A stretch of 64,000 nucleotides of DNA from Phaffia rhodozyma. Lineage: Eukaryota > Basidiomycota > Tremellomycetes > Cystofilobasidiales > Mrakiaceae. The number at the start of each line of letters is the position of its first letter. The first letter of the stretch is position 1. A model generated the notes under the pieces. The model did no database searches, was not told where the DNA came from, and saw only the letters and a list, made by a program, of their open reading frames with translations. Location: positions 62,001 through 126,000 of the forward strand of contig JACGZH010000011.1 in the NCBI GenBank assembly GCA_014706385.1. The letters run 5' to 3'. Positions 11,126 to 21,730 of the stretch are shown here, one piece after another. Both the position numbers and the translations under genes were made by a program.

Positions 11126-11932
11126 GAACGTGGCGATCGTGGTTGTTGTTGTAGTTTGAAGGTAGATTCTGAGTTGTTCCCAAGAATGGAATAAGATCCC
11201 TTAGCAAGTTTAGAAGAGATCAAGATATCAAGATAGTACTTACTGTGACCGAGAAAGATGCTCGTTCATAGGCGAATGAGAACGCTGATGGCCACTCTAT
11301 GAGATAAATACTGATCAAACAGCTGATAGAAGTGTCTTCTGGACAGAAGCTCTCCGGTATCCTGAGCAGATAATTGGAATCTATCTCGATCAATACTCTT
11401 TGATGGTGAGTAGAGGATGAGCCAGAGGTGTATGTCAACCGTAAACACGTATGGATAAAGCATGAAACTCGGTTGACAGGAAATGGTTCATTTCTTTCTG
11501 TCAGTCTATTTTTAGCATTGAAAGTGAAAAAAGGAACGACAAGCCAACATTTCATGACTAGAATACATGCACATCTAAAGATCGCAAAGCAGAAGGTAAA
11601 CAAAGATAACCCGTTCCACTTGCTATGGCTGACAGTGGAAGGGAAGGCGGCGCAACTATCGATAGATATACACATGCGCATATACCCTTGCATAGCCCTA
11701 AAGGCATCCGCGACCCGTAACCTAACTGAGCGACTCAATGAACGCCTAAGCAGGCCGTCTAGCTATCGATCGGTCGACAGAAGTATCGGTAAGGACAAGG
11801 AAGTGCTGGAAAAGATGTTAGACGCTATATCCCTGGCCGATGGATGGTAGAACAAGGTCTGCAACTGTGCCGGCGTTCTGTTCCATGGATAAAACGGTCA
11901 ATATAGAATTTCACAAGACAGCCGATGAAGAT
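11126..11932. other. Intergenic region upstream of the disordered-protein gene
   Basis: About 800 nt between two minus-strand genes, holding the promoter of the gene starting at 11125 and the 3' UTR of nothing to its left. Frames of 140 residues (plus, 11428-11850) and 172 residues (minus, 11220-11738) overlap each other and lack any domain. I regard both as chance. Confidence 0.45.
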
Positions 11933-13045
11933 CTATCCGTACAAGTCTGGGATCGAGCGGATCTCTTCGGGATCTGTTGGTTCTGAGTGAAAGTGCAAGC
12001 GTCCCGTCCAATCTTTGCGCTCAACTTCTGCTCGAATATCGGCCCAAAGAGAACGCCCGACGCCTCTGATATGAACCTCGCCGGCAAAGGTATGCTCCAA
12101 GTCGGTCGGCCTGACCCGCCAACCAGCTTGTTTGATGATAGCCGTCCTTTGGTCCCATGGATTAAGGGACGGGCCGCCGTCTCCGTCTATAGGTGCGCTC
12201 ACTAGCGGAGCAAAATACAATTCAAGCACCAAGCTGGACGACGGCACGCGAGCGGGCAGAAAGAAGGTCGGCTGAGGTGTTCTGGTGTAATGAGGATTCG
12301 GGTGATCGGCTGGAGTGGAGACCAAATGGAAAAACGTTCGATCAAAAGTGATCCGACGGAGGGATCCGTTTTGATACAACGGCTTGAGCATAGACTGGAA
12401 CGCGTATAGCTTCCTGAGGGTCAAACGATGATGGACTTCCGATCGATCGACGTGATCTATGCGTGAGGTAGACGTCGGATACATAGGTCCGAACCAAAGG
12501 TCTGTTGGTTCGACGCATCTCAGCAGCCTAGTCAAGATCCCCTTTGTTGAAGGCGGATGGGATTCGATGATAGAAGCCGTCCATTCGGCCATATCTGATT
12601 TTTGCTGAGCGAACTGAAGGACTCGAAGTGAAGGCAGGACCGAACGAACGTCGCTTAGATGAGGCCCGAGACGGTGCCATTCGATATCAGTCACCGGAAT
12701 ATCTCTATCCATCGACACGGCCAGATGGCGGACCTTTCGAAGGGCGTCAGTCTTGAGGTGAGGGATGGCTCCCTCGCGGTGATCGATGGAAAGAAACGCG
12801 ATTAGGTCGGTCGGTCTCCGAAGAAGAACGGTGTGATAGCAAACGGGTATGAAAGCATGGTACCATTCGGACGAGACTAGTAAAGCAGAGACGAAATTTG
12901 AGGGAGTATATGTCAAGATAAGAGTGAGCAGTGGGTTGATGGATAATACCTTGTGTGCTGCCTGGAACGATTTGACCGAAGAAGAGCTGCCGATAGCCTT
13001 CTCTTTGACCGCAGGTTTGGCTGGAAGATCGATAAGACGAAGCAT
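11933..13045 (-). CDS. F-box-like protein of unknown target, intronless
   Basis: A single uninterrupted frame of 370 residues. After about 35 residues it reads LSINPLLTLILTYTPSNFVS then ALLVSSEWYHAFIPVCYHTV, which resembles an F-box helix set (a Pxx-L-x-I-L motif followed by a leucine-rich turn and a W/H cluster) as used in SCF ubiquitin ligases. The rest has scattered leucine-containing segments (VRHLAVSMD, LPSLRVLQFAQQ, LRRITFDRTFF), as in fungal F-box/LRR-like proteins, but no regular LRR. The Skp1-binding role is an inference. The absence of introns in about 1.1 kb is odd here, where most genes carry an intron every 100-300 nt. It is divergent from the ABC transporter gene. Confidence 0.65.
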   Translation of the reverse strand: MLRLIDLPAKPAVKEKAIGSSSSVKSFQAAHKVLSINPLLTLILTYTPSNFVSALLVSSEWYHAFIPVCYHTVLLRRPTDLIAFLSIDHREGAIPHLKTDALRKVRHLAVSMDRDIPVTDIEWHRLGPHLSDVRSVLPSLRVLQFAQQKSDMAEWTASIIESHPPSTKGILTRLLRCVEPTDLWFGPMYPTSTSRIDHVDRSEVHHRLTLRKLYAFQSMLKPLYQNGSLRRITFDRTFFHLVSTPADHPNPHYTRTPQPTFFLPARVPSSSLVLELYFAPLVSAPIDGDGGPSLNPWDQRTAIIKQAGWRVRPTDLEHTFAGEVHIRGVGRSLWADIRAEVERKDWTGRLHFHSEPTDPEEIRSIPDLYG

Positions 13046-13829
13046 CTCGACCGGATGTATGGTGACAACAATGCTGGCAACGAGGATGCTGGCGGAGAAA
13101 GAGTGAGGAAGTCTAGACGCTGGCCTGTTAGGGTTACTGCCGAGTCACCAGGGCGCTGACCCGGTCTTGGCTCCGGGGATAGACTGGCTCTCGAGCCGGC
13201 CCGATGAGTGATCGCAGTCATTGCCGAGAGAGCGAATTAATTATGGCCGAGAGCGAGACGATCGTCATTGACTCGAAGCGGGACAGGCACAAGCAAGGCC
13301 GGGCAGGTACAATTGAGGCCGGACAGACGTGTAAACGCGCTTGGCTCGGCCCTCGGCCCGTCACTTGCAGCATCACTGGCGCTTGGAAGCTCGATAGATG
13401 ATTGTTTACACATATCTGATTTGTCGGTCATTACTTATCTACTCTACATTCGGATCCGTCCTGTTTGGCCGGCTACACGCGTGCGCTTGTTGACGCTTAC
13501 AGTGTGTCGTCTTTTCATGTACAAAGGTCGAACCTTCTTTTTAACTTCCTTTTTCTTCTTGACTTTTTACCACCGACCAAGAATATATCTTTCGATCTTG
13601 GTGTCTTCTTCATCCTTGCATCGAGTCCTCTCTTTTGATTTTCTATATCCGCCGACCAATCGACAAGGCCAAAACAAGAACACCTTTGGATAATAGACAT
13701 TAACACTACCACCACCAGCACTACTGCCGTCACCACCGTCGCTACCAATACTACCAACACCAAAGCTTCCACCTTTTCATTCATCGCCTCTTATCCGTGG
13801 TCTCGTCCTCTTCATATCCTTCGTCCTTC
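13046..13829. other. Divergent promoter region between the F-box-like gene and the ABCB exporter
   Basis: About 780 nt. The half nearer the F-box-like gene (13130-13390) is GC-rich with several GGCC and CCGG words. The exporter-proximal half is pyrimidine-rich, with a CAC/ACC-rich stretch at about 13705-13765 in the presumed 5' UTR. I did not find a PDRE-type TCCGCGGA site. Confidence 0.5.
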
Positions 13830-16800
13830 ATGAAGTCTATGACGGAAGAGAAAACTCTGTCTGAAAAAGACTCAAACGCCATATCCAACCCGACGAAACC
13901 CAGCCGATGGTCCCGTCATACTAGAGCGGTCGACCCGAAGAGTGCTGTTGTCGGTGGTGGAGAGGCCGCAGCGGCTATCGCGATGGACGAATCCACCGCT
14001 GCTGTCGACCCGAAAAAGAAAGACCAGAAGAAAGTCAGCTTGTTGAAGCTATTCAGGTCAGAGCCATCTTCGCCATCTCTGTTGTAGCCACAAACAAGTC
14101 TCTCACTCTTGCCTCTATCGATCTCAACATGTTCTTTCCTTCTATAACGGGACGTTTCATCCTTCACAGGTTTGCCACTACAAAGGAAGTGGTGCTCAAT
14201 ATAATCGGACTCATCTGTGCTGGTGAGGCTTACAATCTTTTAATTATGAGCAGACCGAATTGAGACCCATCACTGGTTGTGTTTCAACTTCTGCTTCTCT
14301 TGTGGCCTCTTATTACCGTTTTTCTTTTTGGGCTCACTTATTACATTGATCTGTTGACCGGGTCTACATAGCCGCGGCTGGAGCCACCCAGCCTCTCATG
14401 ACTTTAATTTTCGGTACGCTCACAGATTCTTACGAGCCTTCTCATTTTGAGACAGAATACTAGTTCCAGGCAAACCCTTAACGGATCGATCTTTTGCTTT
14501 TTGTTAAATGCAGGTAAACTCACTGGATCCTTCGTCGGATTCGCTACCACTCTTCAGAAAATTGCCTCTAGCCCCGACGGGATAACTCCCGCCCTCCAGG
14601 CTGAACTCTCGGCAGCCCGTAAGTAGCAGAGTCAACTCGTTTAAAGGGTTCCTTGAGACTTAAATCTGATTTCCGGCGCTTCATCTTCTTTCTGTCGGGA
14701 GAACAGAGTCTGTTGTGAAATCCGCTTCTGCCAAAGATGCTTTGTGGCTTACACTGATTGGAATCGTGAGTTCTATTCAAACCTCTTTGCTGTGCAAATA
14801 CACCATCGGCACTGGTCCTGACTCTTCATCGGCTCTGTCTCTTGATGTATCATACAGGGCATGTTTATCACCACCTACGCATTTGTTCGTTTATTTTTGA
14901 CATATCTATCTATTGTCAAGCTTGCTCACAATCTTCTATTCTTGTGTTCACAGATGGCTATTTTTGTCTTTACCGGAGAGCTTAATTCAAAGAGACTTCG
15001 GGAGCGCTACTATCAAGCCGTTCTTCGCCAGGACGTTGCCTGGTTTGATACCGTTGGAGCTGGAGAAATCGCGACGAGGATTCAAACCGATACTCATCTT
15101 GTCCAAGAGGGAACGAGTGAAAAGGTCCCACAGGCCCTCAGCTACATCTCTACTTTCTTCACAGGGTATATTTAACATTCATTCATGTCTGTTCAGTGCC
15201 TGGCATGCTTGGCTGACAATTACTTTATCTGGTTTCTTGGTTTCAGTTTCATCCTTGCCTATGCTCGATCCTGGAGGCTTTCTTTGGCCCTAACATCCAT
15301 GATGCCATGCATCATGCTCGTCGGGTGAGTCTATCTTCCTGATCAAACTGGCTCCTAAGAGATTTTACGTGTGAGCTTTTGTTGACGGCTAATTCCTACT
15401 CTGCGTTCTATTCGGTGTTGAAGAGTCTTCATGGGAAAGTTTGCTACCAAATACAAAACCAATCAGTTGACATGCGTTGCCGAGGCCGGATCTCTGGCTG
15501 AAGAGGTTATCTCCACCATCCGAACCGCTCAAGCTTTCTCCACACAGAAGACTTTGGCAGCCCTGTTCGACAGTCACATGTACGTACTATGTTCAACTCT
15601 TTGTACTCTATCGCATCAAATCGGGTATCTGATATATGCTTGTCTTGCGCATCTTCGCTTTTCATGATATTCGGCTTGTTCCGTAGAATAAAATCTCGAA
15701 TGGATGGATACAAACAGGCAGTCAGTCACGGTTGCGCTATCGGGGCAATGTGTACGTTCGCTTTCTCAACGATCACTTCATCTCCTAGACGTTGGAGATT
15801 AGATCATTGACAGACTGATCATTCGTTGGGTTTTGGATTTATCTAGTCTTTATCATCTATGCTGCTGTGAGTGGAAATCGAGTTGGTATGTCGAGTTTGC
15901 GAAGTGTAAGAACCTGATCAATCAACTCCTTTTATATCACAATAGTATGCGCTCGCCTTCGCTTTTGGTTCGTTGACTTCTTTCTAAAATCAGTCATTGA
16001 TTGCTGAGACCAACGAGGCTTATCTTATGTCTTGTCTCGTGTATCTTTATTGTGCCTTCGTCAAAATAATAATAATTAGGTGGAGTTCTGATCACTGAAG
16101 GCCGAGCCAGCGCTGAAATCGTTGTCAACGTTTTCATGTCCATCTTGATTGGATCCTTCTCTCTTGTCATGGTTAGTGCTCCGTATTTTCTCTGGAATCT
16201 GGAGTTTAACCAGCGGTACATCGAGTGTTCTAATATTGCTCTGCATTTGCAACCATGCTAGTTGAATCCTGAAGTACAAGCTATGAACAACGGTCAGTCG
16301 ATTTGCGCACTCTATCTTCTTGATCATAATCAGTTTATCGACATGCAGCTAAAATCTCATCTTTCACTTTTGCAGCTATGGGAGCGGCTGCTAAGTTGTA
16401 CGAGACCATCGATCGGGTGCCTGAGATCGACTCGCTCAGTGAGGAGGGGCTTCGACCAGACAGCTGCATAGGGCACATTTCTTTCGAAAACGTCCAGTTT
16501 CATTACCCCAGCCGACCTGGAGTCCCTATCTTGAAGGGACTTAGTGTGGTTAGTTTCTTCTGTTTGTGTCATCAAAGAAGTTTTTGTGATGAGAAACAAA
16601 TAACTAAGGAACTTTCTTGTGTTACGTGACTTTAGGAATTCCCGGCCGGAAAGACAGCGGCGCTTGTCGGAAGCTCTGGTAGTGGAAAATCTACGGTGAG
16701 TCGGTCATAACAGAGTTCACCGGGGTGTCCTTCGGCTGAGTTCTTTCCCTGGTCGAGTAATGCTGACGAATATGTGAGGATCTGATTATCACAGGTTGTA

Positions 16801-19767
16801 TCCCTGGTCGAACGGTTCTACGATCCTGTCGCCGGAGTCGTCAAACTGGACGGGAGGGACATCAAGACGTTGAACTTGCGATGGCTGCGACAGCAAATCG
16901 GTCTTGTCTCTCAAGAACCCGTCTTGTTCGCGACGAGCGTCCGTCAGAATATTGAGTATGGGTTCATCGGATCTGCCTTTGAGAACTACTCGCCTGAAGA
17001 GAAGTTTGCTCTCGTCAAGGAGGCTGCCATCAAGGCCAACGCCGACGGTTTCATCTCTGCCTTGCCTGAGGGATACGATACTATCGTCGGAGAACGAGGA
17101 ATGCTTCTTTCTGGAGGACAGAAGCAGCGGGTGGCGATCGCTCGAGCTATCGTATCTGACCCAAAGATTCTTCTCCTAGACGAGGCTACATCCGCTCTGG
17201 ACACACTCTCCGAGGGTATTGTTCAGGATGCCTTGGACAAGGCTGCTGCCGGCCGAACGACCATCACTATCGCCCACCGACTGTCTACTGTCATCGATGC
17301 CAAGAAGATCCTTGTCATGGGCCAAGGCGAGATCCTTGAGCAGGGAACTCATAACGAGCTTCTCGCCTCTGATGGGTCGTATGCCAAGCTAGTCCTTGCT
17401 CAAAAGCTCGCAGCTGCGGACGAGGAAGAGGATGGTGAGGCTGATACAACCGGGTCCTCTACTCTTGAGAAGGGTTCTGCCTCTCCTCTAGAGAAAGAGC
17501 AAAACGAGAAACCCCTTGGACTCCAGCGAAGCCATACCGGAGGGCAGTCTGTATCATCTCAAGTGTTGGCTAACAAGCGGGAAGAGAGAACAAGGAGTGT
17601 CAAAATTCTGCCCTACCGAACGATTCTTGCTCGACTTGCGGTGATCAACAGGGGTCACAAATGGTTTTACGTCATTGGATTCATCTGTTCCATCCTGAGT
17701 GGTTGTGTCTATCCCGCGTTCGGTATCTTGTACGGTCAGGCGCTCAACAACTTCAGTGCCGACTCAAACAAGAAGATTCGCGACACCTCTTACCGAACCG
17801 CCCTCTGGTTCTTTATCATGGCCATTCTATCCGGTATTATCATCGCAGCTCAGAACTACACCTTGGTCCATGCTTCGGAAGGGCTCACAGGAAAAATCCG
17901 TTCAATGTCGTTCAAGGCGATCTTGCGATCTGACATTGCCTGGTTTGATGAGGAAAAGAACTCGACTGGTGCTCTCACCTCTTCCCTCTCTGATAACGCC
18001 CAGAAAGTCAACGGACTTGCTGGTACGACGCTCGGAACAATTATTCAGTCGATCGCTACAATTATCAGTGGATGCATCATTGGTCTGATTTACGGTTGGA
18101 AGTTGGCTCTTATTGGAATCGCCTGGTGAGTAGCTCGACACCTTCGAGTTTTTCTTTTGCCGTTGTCATATCACTCATCTCGATATGTTTTTAGTATTCC
18201 CTTGATCATCTCCGCGGGTTATATCCGACTTCAAATCGTCGTACTCAAGGACGAGAAGAACAAAGCCTTGCACGAGAGCAGTGCCCAATTGGCTTGCGAG
18301 TCGGCAGGTGCCATCCGAACGGTCGCTAGTCTCAACAGGGAACAACAGGCATGCGACGCCTACTCGCATTCTCTTCTTGAGCCTCTTCAGGCAGCCAAGA
18401 AGAGTCTTTTAGCTTCCAATGCATTGTACGCTGTGTCACAAGCCATGTCTTTGTGGGTTATTGCGCTCGTGTTCTTCATTGGAAGTAGATGGATCGCAGA
18501 GTACGTATCAAAGTGTTTATACATCCATCACATATCTGGTTCTCAACTTGGCTAAAACCATGTCTTCTTTTACACTTCGAAGCCTTTCATACACGACTCA
18601 GTCTTTCTTCACTACGTAAGTTCAAAGTTTTGATGCAAAGTTGCCAATTTGTACTGAGCATTTAAATATTCACGGCCGGCACTGTCTCTAGTCTTATGAG
18701 TGTGGTATTCGGATGTATCCAAGCCGGAAATGTGAGTTTTGTCTACATCACGTTGATATGGAGTCTAGCCACCGTACTGATTTCTTTGTTCCTTCTTGTT
18801 CAGGTTTTCTCTTTTGTGCCAGATATCTCGCAAGCCCAGTCCGCTGCCTCTAATTTCCTCCACTTGATCGATTCCCGCCCCGAGATCGATGCCGAGTCTA
18901 CGGAAGGCAAGATCCTTGATCGTGCCAACGTCAAAGGCCACATCCGGTTCTCGAACATCCACTTCCGATACCCTACCCGACCAGGCGTTCGAGTACTGAG
19001 AGATCTTGATCTTGAGATTGAGCCTGGAACGTATTGTGCTTTTGTTGGTGCTTCTGGTTGTGGAAAGTCGACTTCTATCCAACTGGCTTGCAGATTCTAC
19101 GACCCACTGTGAGTTTTTCACAATTTGTTTTGTCAAGCCGCATGGTTCATTTGTGATTCGAGTCTGACCTCTGTTGAATGACTCTAGTTCCGGAGAAGTC
19201 ACTCTTGATGGGGTGCCTCTGCATGAGCTCAACGTCAACAGTTTCCGATCGAACATCGCTTTAGTGTCTCAGGAGCCTACGCTATACGCTGGTACCATCC
19301 GGTTCAACATTCTTTTGGGAGCAAACAAGCCTCACGAGGAGGTTACTCAGGAGGAGATCGAAAGGGCTTGTGCAAGCGCCAATATCTTGGAGTTTATCTC
19401 GACGCTGCCTGACGGATTCGACACCCAGGTCGGAGGAAAGGGAGCCCAATTGAGTGGTGGTCAGAAACAGCGAATCGCCATCGCCCGAGCATTAATTCGA
19501 AACCCAAAAGTGCTGCTTCTCGACGAAGCCACTAGTGCGCTTGATTCTACGTCTGAGAAGGTCGTTCAAGCTGCGTTGGATAATGCCGCGAAGGGCCGAA
19601 CTACGATCGCTATCGCTCATCGGCTGAGCACGATCCAGAAGGCTGATCGAATCTTTTTCTTCAAGGATGGTCGAGTGTCTGAAGCGGGAACTCATCAAGA
19701 ACTCCTCGCTCTGCAGGGAGGCTACGCCGAGCTTGTTCAAATGCAGATGCTCTCGAAATCATCATGA
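13830..19767 (+). CDS. Full-length ABCB multidrug exporter (P-glycoprotein/MDR type)
   Basis: A (TMD-NBD)x2 plasma-membrane ATPase that exports hydrophobic compounds. The start is ATG 13830 ([14 protein letters not shown]); a frame extending to 13797 begins with GTG and is rejected. The cytosolic N-terminus is followed by TMD1, broken into many exons, including ones of 20 nt (15847-15866) and 22 nt (15946-15967) that join as [21 protein letters not shown]1 has Walker [10 protein letters not shown] near 16670-16695, signature [14 protein letters not shown], Walker [13 protein letters not shown] and the H-loop IAHRLST. A charged linker ([10 protein letters not shown]) leads to TMD2. NBD2 has [35 protein letters not shown] and IAHRLST, ending at 19767. 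Both sites keep the catalytic Glu after Walker B, so both look competent. The family includes Pmd1 and Cryptococcus Mdr1. The substrate is unknown. Confidence 0.93.
15847..15866 (+). other. Predicted 20-nt microexon of the ABCB exporter
   Basis: Flanked by tctag and gtgagt. It encodes FIIYAA of a TMD1 helix and keeps frame with the exon before (GAM) and the 22-nt exon after (15946-15967, YALAFAF). Skipping only one of the two would break the frame. Confidence 0.75.
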
Positions 19768-20341
19768 TCCTGTAGTTTCGTTTTCTTTCCTTACCTGGGC
19801 ACGTTCTATCTCAATGATATGCTCTCCCTTTTTCTTCCCTTTTGTCACCTCTGGTCTCTTGGATTATTTTTTTTACCTCACGTTTGATTCTGCTTAGACT
19901 TTTTGTTGACCAGATAATCAGATCGGCCTTTATATTATACTATCATACTTTCATCTTTCTCGACGTCCTGTTGCCAGACTGTATTGGATGATTCATTTTT
20001 TTTTAAATTGAATTTCTCATTCTGGTTTGGTCTACACTGTCAGCGCAATGAGAGCAGACATGGTTATGCGAGTCTACCGACAATATCTTTTGATTAAGAA
20101 TAGTATAGAATTCTTAAGAAGTAAACAAAAATGTCGAACTGTGTAATATTCATTTGTCAATCTTCCGTTTCGCATGCTTACAGAACTCTTCAATCCTCGA
20201 CACATACGTACCTTTACCCATCTCAACAAAGCTTTCTCTTCAAGTTTTCCAAGAGCCACTATGGTTGTCTCCAAGTACATGGACGCTGAAGTGATTTCCA
20301 TCTTTGTTTCGCCCGTTGCCGAACATTCTCTTGTGTTCTGA
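19768..20341. other. Intergenic region between the ABCB exporter and the CDC25-like gene
   Basis: About 570 nt of AT-rich sequence with T runs, holding the exporter 3' UTR and the promoter of the next gene. A 127-residue minus-strand frame overlaps the next gene's start and has no recognisable domain. Confidence 0.5.
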
Positions 20342-21221
20342 ATGACCGCTACTGATTCTGAATTTAACCATTGGGTATCTATCGTTTTTCTCCGTGTGCC
20401 TGGCTTGATTGTAAACAAAATGGACGATATCATCTTATCGAAAGGATTTAGCAGCACTTATAAAATCTGAATCTTCAGCTACCGTTGAGAAGAAATACGC
20501 GATCGTTGATGTGAGAGATAGCGACTTCCGAGTAAGCATCCTTTTTGCCTTACACGTTCTTTCTGGGCCATCAATGCGGAATCTCATCTTTTCGAGGACA
20601 TCTGCATCAATCCGTTTTCGGAAACACTTTAGGGAGGTAATATTCCTGGGTGTTTTAGACTTCCTTCGAGAGAGGCGAATGCTGAAAAGTACGCACAGCT
20701 AGCCGTTGAGTTGAAGGACAAGGAGCATGTCGTGTTTCATTGCGTCATGTCCCAAGTTCGGTGAGTTCCCACTTTGGCTTCATCTCCCAACTTTATCTAT
20801 ACATTATTTCCCAAAAAGACAATCACCTACCCCTGAAGAACAATGCAGACAACAAGACCATCAGCTGACTGACAAGATGTTGTGTTCGTTGCCTTTGGAA
20901 TTTTATCAGAGGTCCGAAGGCTGCAACGAGGTACGCCGAGGCATTGGCTAAAGCCTACCCGGAATCGAAACAAGAGGTTCATATACTTCGAGAAGGTTTT
21001 GCTGGGTTCCAAAGCAAATATCGAGTATGTTCTCTTTCTTCTTCTTTTTCTTCTCTTTGTTCATTCTTTCCTTCGACATGATTGAGTAGACTCGGAACGA
21101 GTGATACGCTAGATTAAACTGAATGCCGAACTGATGGATCTTCGATCTCAAATGTCTCGTTTGAATCTTTCAGAAAGACCCAGAATTAGTAGAAAAGTTC
21201 ATAAAAGCTGCCTGGGATTGA
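20342..21221 (+). CDS. Small single-domain CDC25/rhodanese-type phosphatase (Ibp1/Ych1-like); start unresolved
   Basis: The protein is one rhodanese fold: YAIVDVRDSDFR, GGNIPGCFRLPS, the catalytic loop HCVMSQVRGPKA (C-x5-R, with Cys and Arg present), AEALAKAYPE, VHILREGFAGFQSKY, ending KFIKAAWD with TGA at 21219-21221. This matches the small fungal arsenate-reductase/CDC25-like proteins such as S. pombe Ibp1 and yeast Ych1, which can dephosphorylate model substrates and affect arsenic handling. At least four introns are clear (donors gtaagc and gtgagt). The start is unclear. The reading frame of DLAALIKSES is open back only to a TAA at 20412 and contains no ATG. A joined exon from ATG 20342 is possible but its splice acceptor is weak. 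A single extra G after ATG 20420 would also explain the mismatch. Confidence 0.82.
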
Positions 21222-21730
21222 AACGGTCGTTCATGAGGTCCTGTTTTCTTGGGTTCAGGACCAACCTTTTCCTTCTTTCTCATCTCTTTTTAGATTATAG
21301 ATAGACCCAAGATGTATATGTACTCTCCCCTCTTCTTTTTGTTGGAAACGGTCGCATGAATAGCTTGAGTGCTCGCGTACAATCATGTCCAGCTTTAGGT
21401 ACTTCAAAACTTGCCAAATTTTTACTTTTGTTGATCGAAAGACCGCACAGTTTGATGGTGTCCTGGTTTCATTTATGGAAGAAAGAAGCAACAAAAAGGA
21501 CAACTAATGCAAGATGATTGAGGATGCAGAAGATGATTATGAATGGGATATTGACGGTTGTATGAACATTGGAATTTGTGAGCAAAGTGTAGTATGCGCA
21601 AGAGCACGTAAGGGATGTATCGATGTATAAAGAGATATGAAACGGTTTTTAGGAGATAGGCTAAAAGACCGAAGTATAAAAATTAAATTTAGGTCAAAGA
21701 AAGAAGGAAGGGAAGGAAGAGATGATGGGT
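21222..21730. other. Convergent 3' region between the CDC25-like gene and the MFS transporter
   Basis: About 510 nt of AT-rich sequence holding two 3' UTRs. No supported gene or repeat. Confidence 0.5.

Noticed and set aside
11220..11850. Overlapping open frames of 140 (plus) and 172 (minus) residues in the region upstream of the disordered-protein gene.
   Set aside because: Both overlap, have no recognisable domain, and their composition (Cys- and Phe-rich on minus) looks like translated noncoding sequence.
13797..13829. A longer N-terminus for the ABCB exporter starting at 13797.
   Set aside because: That frame begins with GTG, not ATG. The first in-frame ATG is at 13830.
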